A stretch of 64,000 nucleotides of DNA from Apostichopus japonicus (lineage: Eukaryota; Echinodermata; Holothuroidea; Aspidochirotida; Stichopodidae), in assembly GCF_037975245.1 (NCBI RefSeq), contig NC_092573.1, positions 18,978,265-19,042,264 of the forward strand, read 5' to 3'. The translations under genes and the position numbers were made by a program. This document shows, piece by piece, positions 63,645 to 64,000 of this stretch. Position 1 is the stretch's first letter. Each line of letters begins with the position of its first letter. Under the pieces are notes generated by a model that saw only the letters and a list, made by a program, of their open reading frames with translations, did no database searches and was not told where the DNA came from.

Positions 63645-64000
63645 CCCCCCCCATCACCAAGAGGAAACGTTGAGGAACTTCTGTATCTGCAATGTTAATG
63701 CATGTCTCCAACATCTCAAGCATGTGTTATGTAACCTATAACCTTATGAGTCAAAAAGTTCAAATGGCAGTTGTGGAACTGATGAATATGCAATAATATT
63801 AATTTTAATAGATAATAATGATAATAGTAACTTCAACAATTAACTACATCAACCAATTCGTGGTTAATCCACTGTAGCATAAACTGGGTCGTTTGTTATC
63901 TTTACCGAAAACTATTTAACCTTTTTTTTTATATATATTGTAAACACACATTAAAAATCTGTGAGATCAGTTGAGTATAATAAAGATGGAATTCCAATCC
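63645..64000 (+). other. MCTP 3' UTR and downstream
   Basis: AT-rich non-coding sequence after the stop codon. Contains ATTAAAAAT near 63950 and the AATAAA signal at 63979. The cleavage site is probably near or just past the window end. Confidence 0.75.
63979..63984 (+). terminator. polyadenylation signal AATAAA
   Basis: Canonical hexamer 335 bp after the stop codon in the expected strand and place for the MCTP transcript. Confidence 0.75.

Overview
The window is AT-rich eukaryotic DNA dominated by one split gene on the + strand. Its exons assemble in frame into a multiple C2 and transmembrane domain protein (MCTP): three C2 domains, two membrane segments near the C-terminus, and the family's characteristic ends ([37 protein letters not shown]). 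I place 20 exons between 20,991 and 63,644 with consistent splice phases. A probable first exon at 178-249, joined by a 20.7-kb intron, gives about 809 residues in 21 exons. A polyadenylation signal lies at 63,979. Less than 4% of the window is coding. Long introns, GT-AG splicing, tRNA-derived SINEs, LINE fragments, MITEs and minisatellites point to an animal. The repeat style suggests a marine invertebrate deuterostome, perhaps an echinoderm; that placement is inference.

Layout. 1-249: 5' UTR and probable first exon. 250-20,990: giant intron 1 with SINEs, a LINE 3' end, two MITE-A copies, a 42-bp minisatellite, long pyrimidine tracts and a first MITE-C copy. 20,991-32,101: N-terminal linker and C2A. 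32,102-43,270: C2B, with a 33-bp tandem repeat ending exactly at its 3' splice site and a 255-bp tandem repeat downstream. 43,271-49,543: C2C, with a 24-bp minisatellite and a decayed LINE reverse transcriptase on the - strand. 49,544-53,082: pre-membrane segment, first membrane hairpin and an acidic exon. 53,083-60,675: a 21-nt microexon, then a cytosolic linker; the intron between them is plain apart from a direct repeat. 60,676-64,000: MITE-C and MITE-B insertions, second membrane segment, conserved tail, 3' UTR.

MCTPs are ER-membrane proteins whose C2 domains bind Ca2+ and/or lipid. Here C2A and C2B keep the full set of acidic Ca2+-loop positions; C2C has Glu at the last one.

The most unusual structure is the 33-bp repeat in front of the C2B exon. 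Eight of its roughly 11 units carry a polypyrimidine tract plus CAG, so the intron ends in an array of competing 3' splice sites, some of them in frame. I found no convincing second protein-coding gene, rRNA gene, intact tRNA gene or CRISPR array.
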